Below the pieces are notes generated by a model. The model made no database searches, had not been told where the DNA came from, and saw nothing but the letters and a program-made list of their open reading frames with translations. Position numbers and translations under genes: made by a program. DNA of 64,000 nt from Catellatospora vulcania (GTDB lineage: Bacteria; Actinomycetota; Actinomycetes; Mycobacteriales; Micromonosporaceae), in NCBI RefSeq assembly GCF_009720385.1, contig NZ_WARX01000017.1, forward strand, positions 186,001 through 250,000, read 5' to 3'. Positions 49,930 through 58,618 of the stretch are shown here, one piece after another (the stretch's first letter is position 1; every line of letters starts with the position of its first letter).

Positions 49930-50763
49930 TCAGCCCTTCAGTCCGCTGGTGTTGATGCCCTGGACCAGGAAGCGCTGGAAGCCCAGGAAGAACAGGAACA
50001 CCGGAAGCAGGGACAGTACCGACATGGCCAGCATCGGGCCGATCGAGGTCTGGCCGCTGGAGTCGATGAACAGCCGCAGCGCCACCGGCACGGTGTAGCT
50101 GGGCACGCTGGGCAGGTAGACCAGCTGGGTGAAGAAGTCGTTCCAGGTCCAGATGAACGAGAAGATGGCGGTCGTGATCAGGGCAGGTCGCGACAGCGGA
50201 AGGATGACGTGCCAGAACGTGCGGTACGGGTCACAACCGTCGATCTTGGCGGCGTCGTCGAGTTCGCGGGGGATGCCCCGCATGAACTGGACCATGAGGA
50301 AGATGAAGAAGGCCTCCGTGGCCAGCAGCTTCGGCAGGATCAGCGGGAGCGGGGTGTCGATCCAGCCGAACTCGCTGAACAGCACGTACTGCGGAACGAT
50401 CAGCACGTGGCCGGGCAGCAGCAGCGTCGCGATCATGAGCGCGAAGTAGCCCTTGCGGCCCCAGAACCGCAACCGCGCGAAGGCGTACGCGGTGACCAGG
50501 CAGGATATTGCGTTCGCCACCACCGTGGCCAGCGAGATCACGATGCTGTTCATGAAGAACCGGCCGAAGCTGACGCCGGGGATGTAGCTCCAGCCGTCGG
50601 AGTAGTTCGACCAGGTCAGCTCCTGGGGCCAGATGGAGAGGTTGCTGCTCACCTCGGTGGGCGACTTCAGGGAGGAGCCCAGCACCCAGATCAGCGGGTA
50701 GAGCACGATCGCCAGCACGCCGAGCAGGGCCAGCACCCGCACCCATCCACGTACGCGGGCCAT
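49930..50763 (-). CDS. Sugar ABC transporter permease (MalG type)
   Basis: 277 residues. Six membrane segments; the EAA loop reads ELDDAAKIDGCDPYRTFWHV, ILPLSRPALITTAIF, typical of CUT1 permeases. Overlaps the previous permease by one base (TGATG). Imports sugars or oligosaccharides with the neighbouring solute-binding protein; the ATPase is not in the operon, so a shared MsiK-type ATPase is likely elsewhere. Confidence 0.95.
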   Translation of the reverse strand: MARVRGWVRVLALLGVLAIVLYPLIWVLGSSLKSPTEVSSNLSIWPQELTWSNYSDGWSYIPGVSFGRFFMNSIVISLATVVANAISCLVTAYAFARLRFWGRKGYFALMIATLLLPGHVLIVPQYVLFSEFGWIDTPLPLILPKLLATEAFFIFLMVQFMRGIPRELDDAAKIDGCDPYRTFWHVILPLSRPALITTAIFSFIWTWNDFFTQLVYLPSVPSYTVPVALRLFIDSSGQTSIGPMLAMSVLSLLPVFLFFLGFQRFLVQGINTSGLKG

Positions 50764-51749
50764 CAGTTCTCTCCGTCCGAGTAGTGCACCCAGAACTTGC
50801 CGGTGCTGAAGAAGACGATCGTGATCAGGCCGATCGCCGCCAGGAAGATCCAGGCCAGCGCGGAGGCGTAGCCCATCTGGAAGTCGGTGAAGGCCTTGTC
50901 GTAGATGTGCAGGGTGTAGAGCTTGGTGGAGCCCAGCGGGCCACCGGTGCCGTTGCTGATGACGAACGCCGAGGTGAAGCCCTGGAACCCGTTGATCGTC
51001 TCCAGCAGCAGGTTGAAGAAGATGACCGGCGACAGCATCGGCAGCGTGATGTGGAAGAACTGCCGGGTCTTGCTGGCCCCGTCAACCTGCGCGGCCTCGT
51101 ACAGCTCGGTGGGCACCTGCTTGAGGCCGGCCAGGAAGATGACCATCGGTGCGCCGAACTGCCAGATGGTGAGCACCATCAGGGTGGACAGCGCCCAGTC
51201 CGGGTCGTTGATCCAGTTGTTGCCCTCGATGCCGAACAGGCTCAGCCCGGCGTTGAACGCGCCCTCGCGGTTGAACATGGCGACCCAGACCAGGGCCAGC
51301 GCCACCGAGCCGCCGAGCAGCGACGGCAGGTAGAACATGCCCCGGAACAGGCCGACGCCGCGGCGCTCCTTGTTGAGCAGCAGGGCCACGCCCAGTGAGG
51401 CGGCCAGCTTCAGCGGGATCGCGATCAGGCCGAAGGTGAGGGTGACCCGCACCGACTGCCAGAAGGTCGGGTCGAGGGTGAAGATCTTCTTGTAGTTGTC
51501 GAAGCCCACCCACTCCACGAACTCCCAGCTCGACAGGACGTCGTAGTTGGTGAAGCTCAGGTAGAGCGAGAGCAGCATCGGGAACGCGGTGATCGCCATC
51601 AGGCCGATCAGCCACGGGGAGAGGAAGACGTAGCCCGCCAGGCCCTCGGAGCGGCGGGAGGCGTAGTTCTTCTTGCGCCGGCCGCGCGCCGGCGGCGGCG
51701 CTGGCGCCGGAACCGGGAGGGCCGGTCGGGAAGCCGTGGTGAGTGCCAC
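50763..51749 (-). CDS. Sugar ABC transporter permease (MalF/UgpA type)
   Basis: 328 residues. Basic, Pro-rich N-terminus (PVPAPAPPPARGRRKKNYAS) then six helices; EAA loop ELYEAAQVDGASKTRQFFHI, TLPMLSPVIFF. GTG start behind AAGGGGACCGC. Pairs with the MalG-type permease. Between it and the binding protein lies a hairpin that may lower permease expression relative to the binding protein. Confidence 0.95.
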   Translation of the reverse strand: MALTTASRPALPVPAPAPPPARGRRKKNYASRRSEGLAGYVFLSPWLIGLMAITAFPMLLSLYLSFTNYDVLSSWEFVEWVGFDNYKKIFTLDPTFWQSVRVTLTFGLIAIPLKLAASLGVALLLNKERRGVGLFRGMFYLPSLLGGSVALALVWVAMFNREGAFNAGLSLFGIEGNNWINDPDWALSTLMVLTIWQFGAPMVIFLAGLKQVPTELYEAAQVDGASKTRQFFHITLPMLSPVIFFNLLLETINGFQGFTSAFVISNGTGGPLGSTKLYTLHIYDKAFTDFQMGYASALAWIFLAAIGLITIVFFSTGKFWVHYSDGEN

Positions 51750-51796
51750 GCGCGGTCCCCTTCCAGGAACGAGATCGATGAACGGCGGAAATGGAA

Positions 51797-51835
51797 CGGG
51801 CCCGGCCCCGGCCCGGGAACGGCCGGGCCGGGCCC
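51797..51835 (-). terminator. GC-rich hairpin between binding-protein and permease genes
   Basis: CGGGCCCGGCCCCGGCC pairs with GGCCGGGCCGGGCCCG with one bulge. No T tract. Its position suggests partial termination or 3' end protection of the binding-protein mRNA, a common way to make more binding protein than permease. Confidence 0.6.
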
Positions 51836-51904
51836 GCGTCCGCTGGCGGCTGACCTCGGCGGGCGACTGTACGGCGCCCGCCGAGGCTGCTCACCAGCGT
51901 CCGG

Positions 51905-53266
51905 TCATGCCAGAGCGGAGGCGGCTTCGGTGAAGAACTGCTTGGCCGCGGCCTCGGGGGTGGCCTTGCCGTACGACACCGTCTCGGCGATGTCGCGCAG
52001 CGTGTTGCGCAGGCCGCTGTGGCCCTTCGGCGGCGGCGCGGGGGCCGGGCCGAACTTCGGCGTGATCTCGTTCTCGAAGGCGACGGTGTCCTTCATCTTC
52101 TGGTCGGTCAGCGCGTCGGAGACCGCCTTGCGCACGTCGAGGTTGTTCGGCAGGCCCCGGTCCACGCCCAGGATCTTGCCGGCCTCCACGTCGTTGGCCA
52201 GGAAGTTGATGATGTCGGCGACCACGTCAGGGGCCTTGGTGGTACGCGAGGCCGCCCAGTACGTCGACGCGCGCGCCCACTGACCCTTCGGGTCGCCCGG
52301 GTATGCCGTCATGCCCAGGTCGTTCTTGGTGGCCTTCTGCATCTCGGAGAGCTGGTTGGACCACATGAACGACACGGCGGCCTTCTTGGTCACCACGAGC
52401 TGCGTCGCGACGCTGCCGGTGACGGCCTCGTGGCAGACATCCGCCGGCGGGGTCGCGCCCTTGGCCCGGGCGTCCACCCACAGCTGGAACCAGGCGACCA
52501 GGTCCGCCTCGGTGAAGGCGATCTTGGGGCCGTCGTAGAACTCCTTGCCCTGGGCGCGCAGCCACAGCCACAGCGCCTTGTAGTCCGAGCTCGGGTCCAT
52601 CAGGCCCCAGTACTTGCCGCCGGACTTGGTGGTGATGCCCGCACCCCAGGTGATGATCTGGTCGTAGGTCCAGCCCACCTGCGGGGCCTCGACGCCCAGC
52701 TCGGCCAGCTTCGTCTTGTCGAAGATGATGGCCGGGGTGTTCTCGCCGGTGGCGATGGCCACCTGCTTGCCGCCGAGCTGCCCGTACTTGGTGAGGCTCT
52801 CGGGGTGGTTCGACACGTCGATCTTCTTGCTCGCCGTGTACTTGGACAGGTCCAGGGTGACGTTGCGGCCGGCGTACTCGGCCAGGCCGTTGTCGTCGAG
52901 CTGGAAGATGTCCGGCGCGTTGCCACCGGCGGAGATGGTGGCGAGCTTGTCGTAGTACCCGGTGAACGCCTGCCACGTGGGCGTGATCGTGACGTTCTTG
53001 TGCTTGCTCGTGTAGAGCTTCAGCGCCTCTTCGGTCAGCTTGGCGCGGGCCTCGCCGCCCCACCAGAAGAAGGAGACGGTGACCGGGGCGTTCGGGTCGA
53101 CGGCGGGCTCGTCGTCGCCGCAGGCGGCCAGCAGGCCGGCCGCGGGCACGGCGATGGCCGTTCCGGCGAGTAGACGCAGCAGATGGCGGCGGTTCAAGCC
53201 ACCCGCCGGCAGGCTACCGTTGTGCTGCGTCGGCTCGTCGGCCGGCGCGGGTGTCGCTGGGTGCAT
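51905..53266 (-). CDS. Extracellular solute-binding lipoprotein (family 1)
   Basis: 453 residues from ATG 53266 (GGGAG eight bases upstream); a GTG at 53275 overlaps the LacI stop and is less likely. Twin-arginine signal NRRHLLRLLAGTAIAVPAAG followed by lipobox LLAAC. The binding protein fold follows (VTVSFFWWGGEARAKLTEEA, NAPDIFQLDDNGLAEYAGR). Captures a sugar, probably a pectin-derived oligosaccharide or uronate by context. Five bases downstream of lacI. Confidence 0.94.
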   Translation of the reverse strand: MHPATPAPADEPTQHNGSLPAGGLNRRHLLRLLAGTAIAVPAAGLLAACGDDEPAVDPNAPVTVSFFWWGGEARAKLTEEALKLYTSKHKNVTITPTWQAFTGYYDKLATISAGGNAPDIFQLDDNGLAEYAGRNVTLDLSKYTASKKIDVSNHPESLTKYGQLGGKQVAIATGENTPAIIFDKTKLAELGVEAPQVGWTYDQIITWGAGITTKSGGKYWGLMDPSSDYKALWLWLRAQGKEFYDGPKIAFTEADLVAWFQLWVDARAKGATPPADVCHEAVTGSVATQLVVTKKAAVSFMWSNQLSEMQKATKNDLGMTAYPGDPKGQWARASTYWAASRTTKAPDVVADIINFLANDVEAGKILGVDRGLPNNLDVRKAVSDALTDQKMKDTVAFENEITPKFGPAPAPPPKGHSGLRNTLRDIAETVSYGKATPEAAAKQFFTEAASALA

Positions 53267-53271
53267 AGCTT

Positions 53272-54318
53272 TCACTCCCTGCTCTCGGAAGCGACACCGT
53301 CAAGGGGCGGTTGCTGCCGCCTGCCCGGGCCCGCAGTGCGATGCGGGCCCGGGCCTGACGAGTCGCGGATGACCAACTCGGTCTGAAGCGTTACCAATGC
53401 GGTGGTGCGGCGGTCGTCGCCATGCTGGAGCAGCATGTCGACGGCCGCCCGTCCGGCGGCCGCCGTGGGGGTGGCCACCGTCGTCAACATGGGGCGGGTG
53501 CGGCGGCTCAGCGCGGTGTCGTCTATTCCGACGACGCTGATCTGATCCGGCACCTTGACCCCGCGGTGGTCGAGTGCGTCGATCAGGCCGACGGCCATGA
53601 GGTCGTTGTACGCGAGCACGGCGCTGACGCCGGCCCGCAGCACTGCCTCGGCCTGTGCCGATCCGCTCTCCTCGGTGGGCGCGTTGGGCCCGAGGACCAC
53701 CAGCTCGGCCCCGGCGTTGCGGGCGGCGAGGGTGGCCGCGCGGCGGATCTCGCGGTTGGTCCAGGACCCGCGCGGGCCGCCCAGCAGGGCGATCTCGCGG
53801 TGCCCGAGGCCGACCAGGTGCTCGACCGCGAGCCGGGCGCCCTGCGCTACGTCCATCACGACCGCGGGCAGGCCGGGGACCGGCCTGTTGACCACGACCA
53901 GCGGGACCTCGCGGGACAGCTGCTCGATCTGCGTGTTGCTCATGCGGGGGCTGCACAGCAGCACCCCGTCCACCTGCTTGGCCAGTGCGAGCACCAGCTC
54001 CTCCTCGACACCGGGGTCTTCGTTGGTGTCGGCGACGAAGACGTGGTAGTCGCGGCCGCGGGCGTGACTTTCCGCCGCTTTGATCAGCGGCGGGAAGAAC
54101 GGGTTGGCGATGTCCGCCACGATGAGCCCGATGTTGTGCGTGCGCCCGGTGATCAGTGCGCGGGCGGCCCGGTTGGGCCGGTATCCCAGCACTTCCGCCG
54201 CGGCGAGCACGTGGGCCCGGGTCTCGGCGTTCACCAACTGTGGTGCGCTGAACGCGCGGGACACGGTGGAGACGTGCACGCCACTGGCCTTGGCGACATC
54301 GCGGATAGTGGCCGGCAC
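53272..54318 (-). CDS. LacI-family regulator of the uronate/pectin cluster
   Basis: 348 residues from GTG 54318, which has AAAGGAG five bases upstream; starting at 54360 would add 14 residues. HTH: ATIRDVAKASGVHVSTVSRA with FSAPQLVNAETRAHVL, then the hinge and PBP1-like ligand domain (HNIGLIVADIANPFFPPLIK). First gene of the leftward import operon and divergent from the catabolic operon. GCAAACG-type dyads in the intergenic region are its probable operators. Confidence 0.95.
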   Translation of the reverse strand: MPATIRDVAKASGVHVSTVSRAFSAPQLVNAETRAHVLAAAEVLGYRPNRAARALITGRTHNIGLIVADIANPFFPPLIKAAESHARGRDYHVFVADTNEDPGVEEELVLALAKQVDGVLLCSPRMSNTQIEQLSREVPLVVVNRPVPGLPAVVMDVAQGARLAVEHLVGLGHREIALLGGPRGSWTNREIRRAATLAARNAGAELVVLGPNAPTEESGSAQAEAVLRAGVSAVLAYNDLMAVGLIDALDHRGVKVPDQISVVGIDDTALSRRTRPMLTTVATPTAAAGRAAVDMLLQHGDDRRTTALVTLQTELVIRDSSGPGPHRTAGPGRRQQPPLDGVASESRE

Positions 54319-54377
54319 CTGCACTCCTTTGTGTACACGCGATCCTGTGTTGGCTATCACGGTGGTGACCCATTAAT

Positions 54378-54389
54378 GCAAACGGTTGC
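54378..54389. promoter_or_regulatory. LacI-type operator, left site
   Basis: GCAAACGGTTGC is a dyad (GCAA/TTGC) with the central CG of LacI-family sites, 60 bases upstream of the lacI start. Confidence 0.7.
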
Positions 54390-54528
54390 GACCGTGTCAA
54401 CGGGTGAAGATGTCGATCTGGTTTCGACAGTGGACCTTGGCGGTGTCCGCACTGGGAAATATGGGGACAATCAAGGCGGATTCCGGGGCAACCATTGACG
54501 CGATCGGAGCCTGATGGTTAGTTCTGCT

Positions 54529-54540
54529 GCAAACGTTTGT
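54529..54540. promoter_or_regulatory. LacI-type operator, right site
   Basis: GCAAACGTTTGT, one base from the perfect dyad GCAAACGTTTGC, 26 bases before the oxidoreductase ATG. It is close enough to the start to block transcription. Confidence 0.75.
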
Positions 54541-54565
54541 AGTCGCATGAGGCCCAGGAGGCCGG

Positions 54566-55879
54566 ATGACCACGCGGTACGCGATCGTGGGGACCGGGGC
54601 TCGAGCGCAGATGTTCGCCCAAGCCCTGAACAAGCACGGCGAGCTTGTCGCACTAGCCGATGTCAACCCCGCTCGGATCGCCGCCCAGCAGCGCCGCCTG
54701 CAGGCGGCGGGCGCCCCGCCCGCCGTGGCCTACGACGCCGGCGAGGTGCCGGCGATGCTGGCCAAGGAGCGCGTCGACACCCTCGTGGTGTGCAGCGTCG
54801 ACGCCACGCACGACGAGTACATCGTCGCGGCGCTGGACGCCGGGTGCTCCGTGGTGACGGAGAAGCCGATGACGGTGGACGTGCCCAAGTGCCGGCGCAT
54901 CCTGGAGGCGGTGAAGCGCAACGACGGCAAGGTCGGGGTCGCCTTCAACTACCGCTTCCACCCGGTGCACGAGCAGGTCCGCACGCTGCTGGCCGAGGGC
55001 GCGATCGGCGAGATCGGCTCGGTGCACTTCGAGTGGCTGCTCGACGTGCGCCACGGCGCGGACTACTTCCGCCGCTGGCACCGCGACCGGGCCAACTCCG
55101 GCGGCCTGCTGGTGCACAAGGCAACCCACCACTTCGACCTGGTCAACTGGTGGCTGAACAGCACGCCGGTGCGGGTCACCGCCGAGGGCCGGCTGTTCTT
55201 CTACGGCGACGGCGGCGCCCGCCACGGCTACGCCCGCGACTACGCCCGCGCCCACGGCGCGCCGGCCGCGCAGGGCGACCCGTTCGCGCTGCACCTGGCC
55301 GACAACCCGAATCTGGCCGAGCTGTACCTCGATGCCGAGTCCCACGACGGGTATCACCGCGACGTGAACGTGTTCGCGCCCGGCACCGACATCGAGGACG
55401 ACATGTCGGTGCTGGTCCGCTACGCCAGCGGCGCGACCATGTCGTACCACCTCACCGCGTACGCGCCCTGGGAGGGTTACCGGATCGCCTTCAACGGCAG
55501 CCGGGGCCGCCTGGAACTCGACATCGTCGAGTCCGACCACGTCGCGCCCGGAGTGGCCGGGGCGGTCAAGGGGCACTCGGCCGCGCTGCACGGCGTGGAG
55601 GCGGCCGCCGAGGGCGGCAGCGTCTCGCTGCGGCTGCGCCGGTTCTGGGAGCCGCCGGTCGAGGTGCCGGTGGCGGCGTACGACCGGCAGGGCCACGGCG
55701 GTGCGGACGTGCGCATGACCGGGGTGCTCTTCGGCGGCGACGCCGACCCGCTGCACCGGTCCGCGACGGCGCTCGACGGCGCGCGCTCGCTGCTGACCGG
55801 CCTGGCCGCGAACGCGTCGATCGCCTCCGGGCGCAGCGTGGACGTGGCGCAACTGCTCGACATCTCGGAATGGGAGTGA
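54566..55879 (+). CDS. Gfo/Idh/MocA oxidoreductase 1
   Basis: 437 residues. N-terminal NAD-binding Rossmann fold (TTRYAIVGTGARAQMFAQAL) with EKPMTVDVPKCR, the typical EKP motif, and a C-terminal domain with HFDLVNWWLN. ATG behind AGGAGG. Acts on a sugar or uronate derivative, substrate not deducible. First gene of the rightward catabolic operon; five bases before the isomerase GTG. Longer than most family members because of the 330-400 segment. Confidence 0.92.
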   Translation: MTTRYAIVGTGARAQMFAQALNKHGELVALADVNPARIAAQQRRLQAAGAPPAVAYDAGEVPAMLAKERVDTLVVCSVDATHDEYIVAALDAGCSVVTEKPMTVDVPKCRRILEAVKRNDGKVGVAFNYRFHPVHEQVRTLLAEGAIGEIGSVHFEWLLDVRHGADYFRRWHRDRANSGGLLVHKATHHFDLVNWWLNSTPVRVTAEGRLFFYGDGGARHGYARDYARAHGAPAAQGDPFALHLADNPNLAELYLDAESHDGYHRDVNVFAPGTDIEDDMSVLVRYASGATMSYHLTAYAPWEGYRIAFNGSRGRLELDIVESDHVAPGVAGAVKGHSAALHGVEAAAEGGSVSLRLRRFWEPPVEVPVAAYDRQGHGGADVRMTGVLFGGDADPLHRSATALDGARSLLTGLAANASIASGRSVDVAQLLDISEWE

Positions 55880-55883
55880 CGAC

Positions 55884-57341
55884 GTGGACGACCTGCTGTT
55901 CCCGGCGGAGGCGCGTACCCGGGCGATCGCCCGGGAGCTCTACACGCACGCGCGGAACCTGCCGCTGATCAGCCCGCACGGCCACGTCGACCCCGGCATC
56001 CTGGCCGAGGACGCGCCGTTCCCGGACCCGGCCCGGCTCATCATCGTGCCCGACCACTACGTGACGCGCATGCTGCTCAGCCAGGGCGTGACGCCCGACC
56101 GGCTGGGCGTGCCGCGCGTCGACGGCGGCCCGGTGGAGACCGACCCGCGGGCGATCTGGCGCACCTTCGCCCAGCACTGGCACCTGTTCCGGGGCACGCC
56201 GTCGCGGCTGTGGCTGGAGCAGACCTTCAAGACCGTGTTCGACATCGAGACCCCGTTCGGGCCGCTGACCGCCGACCGGGTGTACGACGAGCTGGCTTCG
56301 CGCCTGGAGCAGCCGGAATACCGGCCGCGGGCGCTGTTCGGCAAGTTCAACCTGGAGGTGCTGGCCACCACCGAGTCCCCGCTGGACGACCTGTCCCGCC
56401 ACGCCAAGCTGGCCGCGGACGGCTGGGGCGGCCCCGGCGGGCGCGTGATCACCACGTTCCGCCCGGACGACCTGGTGGACATGGACTGGCCCGGCTGGGC
56501 GGCGCGGGTGGCGAAGCTCGGCGAGATCACCGGCCTCGACACCACGACCTACGAGGGTTTCCTGGCCGCGCTGGCGCAGCGGCGGCTGGACTTCATCGCC
56601 GCAGGCGCGACCTGCTCCGATCACGGCCACCCGACCGCGGCGACCGGCTCGCTGTCACCCGATGACGCCAAGCTGCTGTTCGAGCGGGCGCTGCACGACG
56701 GCCTGGCCGTGACGCCCGACGGCACCCCGGTGATCCCCGGGCCGCCGGTCGCGCCGGCCGAGGCCGAGGCGTTCCGGGCACACATGCTGATGGAGTTCGC
56801 CCGGATGTCGCTCGACGACGGGCTGGTCATGCAGCTGCACCCGGGATCGTCGCGCAACCACAACGCGGCGCTGTTCCGCACGCACGGGCGCGACGTGGGC
56901 GGGGACATCCCGGTGGCCACCGAGTACACCAACGCGCTGCGGCCGCTGCTGGACGAGTTCGGGCACGACCCGCGGTTCCGGGTCGTCGTCTACACGCTGG
57001 ACGAGTACACCTTCACCCGCGAGCTGGCCCCGCTGGCCGGCGGCTACCCGGCGATGTTCGTCGGCGCGCCGTGGTGGTTCCTCGACGCGCCGGAGGCACT
57101 GCGCCGCTGGCGGGAGGGCGTCACCGAGACCGCGGGCTTCTACAACACGGCCGGGTTCGTCGACGACACCCGGGCGTACTGCTCCATCCCGGTGCGCCAC
57201 GACGTGGCCCGCCGGGTCGACGCGGGCTTCCTCGCGCGCCTGGTCGCCGAACACCGCCTCGGCCTCGACGAGGCCGCGGAGACCATCGCCGACCTGGCAT
57301 ACCACCTGCCCAAGAAGATCTTCCGAGTAGGACAGTCATGA
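55884..57341 (+). CDS. uxaC: Uronate isomerase (glucuronate/galacturonate isomerase)
   Basis: 485 residues of the amidohydrolase-like UxaC family. Metal ligands in LISPHGHVDPG; substrate loops KTVFDIETPFGP, LEVLATTESPLDD and GATCSDHGHPTAA; MQLHPGSSRNHN and AMFVGAPWWFLDAPEALRRW near the end. Converts D-galacturonate to D-tagaturonate or D-glucuronate to D-fructuronate. GTG with GGGAG upstream, overlapping the previous stop region; ATGA overlap with the next gene. Confidence 0.96.
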   Translation: MDDLLFPAEARTRAIARELYTHARNLPLISPHGHVDPGILAEDAPFPDPARLIIVPDHYVTRMLLSQGVTPDRLGVPRVDGGPVETDPRAIWRTFAQHWHLFRGTPSRLWLEQTFKTVFDIETPFGPLTADRVYDELASRLEQPEYRPRALFGKFNLEVLATTESPLDDLSRHAKLAADGWGGPGGRVITTFRPDDLVDMDWPGWAARVAKLGEITGLDTTTYEGFLAALAQRRLDFIAAGATCSDHGHPTAATGSLSPDDAKLLFERALHDGLAVTPDGTPVIPGPPVAPAEAEAFRAHMLMEFARMSLDDGLVMQLHPGSSRNHNAALFRTHGRDVGGDIPVATEYTNALRPLLDEFGHDPRFRVVVYTLDEYTFTRELAPLAGGYPAMFVGAPWWFLDAPEALRRWREGVTETAGFYNTAGFVDDTRAYCSIPVRHDVARRVDAGFLARLVAEHRLGLDEAAETIADLAYHLPKKIFRVGQS

Positions 57342-58618
57342 AAATCATCGACGCCAAGGTGCACGACGTACGCTTCCCGACCGCCGCCGCGGGCGACGGC
57401 TCGGACGCGATCAACCGCGGGGACTACAGCGCCGCGTACGTCGAGCTGCACACCGAGTCCGGCCTGTTCGGCGCGGGCTTCACCTTCACCAACGGCCGCG
57501 GCAACGAGATCGCCTGCGCGGCGATCGAGGCCCTGTCGCACCACGTCGTCGGCCGCACGCTGGAGGAGATCTTCGCCGACCCGGTGACGTTCTGGCGCTC
57601 GCTGAGCGCCGACGTGCAGCTGCGCTGGCTGGGCCCGGAGAAGGGCGTCATCCACATGGCGACCGGCGCGCTGGTCAACGCGGTGTGGGACCTGCGGGCC
57701 AAGGCCGAGGGCAAGCCGATGTGGCGCCTGCTGGCCGAGATGCCGGCCGAGGAGCTGGTGGCCAGCGTCGACTTCCACCACATCACCGACGCGATCACCC
57801 CGGCCGAGGCGCTGGAGCTGCTGGCCGACGACGGCGGATACGCCGAGCGGCTGGCGGTGCTGGAGCGCGACGGGTTCCCGTCGTACACCACCTCGGTGGG
57901 CTGGCTGGGCTACCCCGACGAGCAGGTGCGCGAGCTGACCCGGGCGGCGTACGCCCAGGGTTGGCGGGCGATGAAGATGAAGGTCGGCGGGCCGATCGAG
58001 GACGACATCCGCCGCGCCCGGCTGATCCGCGAGGAGATCGGCCCGGACGCGCTGCTGATGATGGACGCCAACCAGGTCTGGGACGTCGACGAGGCGATCG
58101 CCAACATGGCGGTGCTGGCTGAGGTGAACCCGTACTGGATCGAGGAGCCCACCCACGCCGACGACGTGCTCGGGCACGCGGCCGTGGCGCGGTCGGTGAA
58201 CCCGATCCGGGTCGCCACCGGTGAGGTCGCCGCGAACCGGGTCATCTTCAAGCAGCTCATGCAGGCCGACGCGATCCAGGTGTGCCAGATCGACGCCTGC
58301 CGGGTCGGCGGCGTCAACGAGGTGCTGTCGATCCTGCTGATGGCGGCCAAGTTCGGCGTGCCGGTGTGCCCGCACGCGGGCGGCGTCGGCCTGTGCGAGT
58401 ACGTCCAGCACCTGTCGATCTTCGACTACCTGCGGCTCGGCCGCTCGCTCGACGGGCGCATGGTGGAGTACGTCGCCCACCTGCACGAGCACTTCGAGGA
58501 CCCGATCACCGTGGTCGGCGGCCGTTACCAGCTTCCGACGCAGCCGGGCTACTCGGTGACGCTCAAGCCGGAGTCGATCGCGGATTTCTCGTTCCCGGAC
58601 GGCCCGGTATGGCGATGA
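57338..58618 (+). CDS. Enolase-superfamily sugar-acid dehydratase (L-fuconate dehydratase-like)
   Basis: 426 residues, mandelate racemase/muconate cycloisomerase type. EKGVIHMATGALVNAVWDLR AKAEGKPMW is the FucD hallmark region; catalytic Lys in WRAMKMKVGG, metal ligands in MDANQVWD, WIEEP and ATGE, catalytic His in VCPHAGG. Dehydrates a sugar acid. In this operon it may act on altronate, mannonate or a similar acid rather than fuconate. ATGA overlap with uxaC and with the next gene. Confidence 0.88.
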   Translation: MKIIDAKVHDVRFPTAAAGDGSDAINRGDYSAAYVELHTESGLFGAGFTFTNGRGNEIACAAIEALSHHVVGRTLEEIFADPVTFWRSLSADVQLRWLGPEKGVIHMATGALVNAVWDLRAKAEGKPMWRLLAEMPAEELVASVDFHHITDAITPAEALELLADDGGYAERLAVLERDGFPSYTTSVGWLGYPDEQVRELTRAAYAQGWRAMKMKVGGPIEDDIRRARLIREEIGPDALLMMDANQVWDVDEAIANMAVLAEVNPYWIEEPTHADDVLGHAAVARSVNPIRVATGEVAANRVIFKQLMQADAIQVCQIDACRVGGVNEVLSILLMAAKFGVPVCPHAGGVGLCEYVQHLSIFDYLRLGRSLDGRMVEYVAHLHEHFEDPITVVGGRYQLPTQPGYSVTLKPESIADFSFPDGPVWR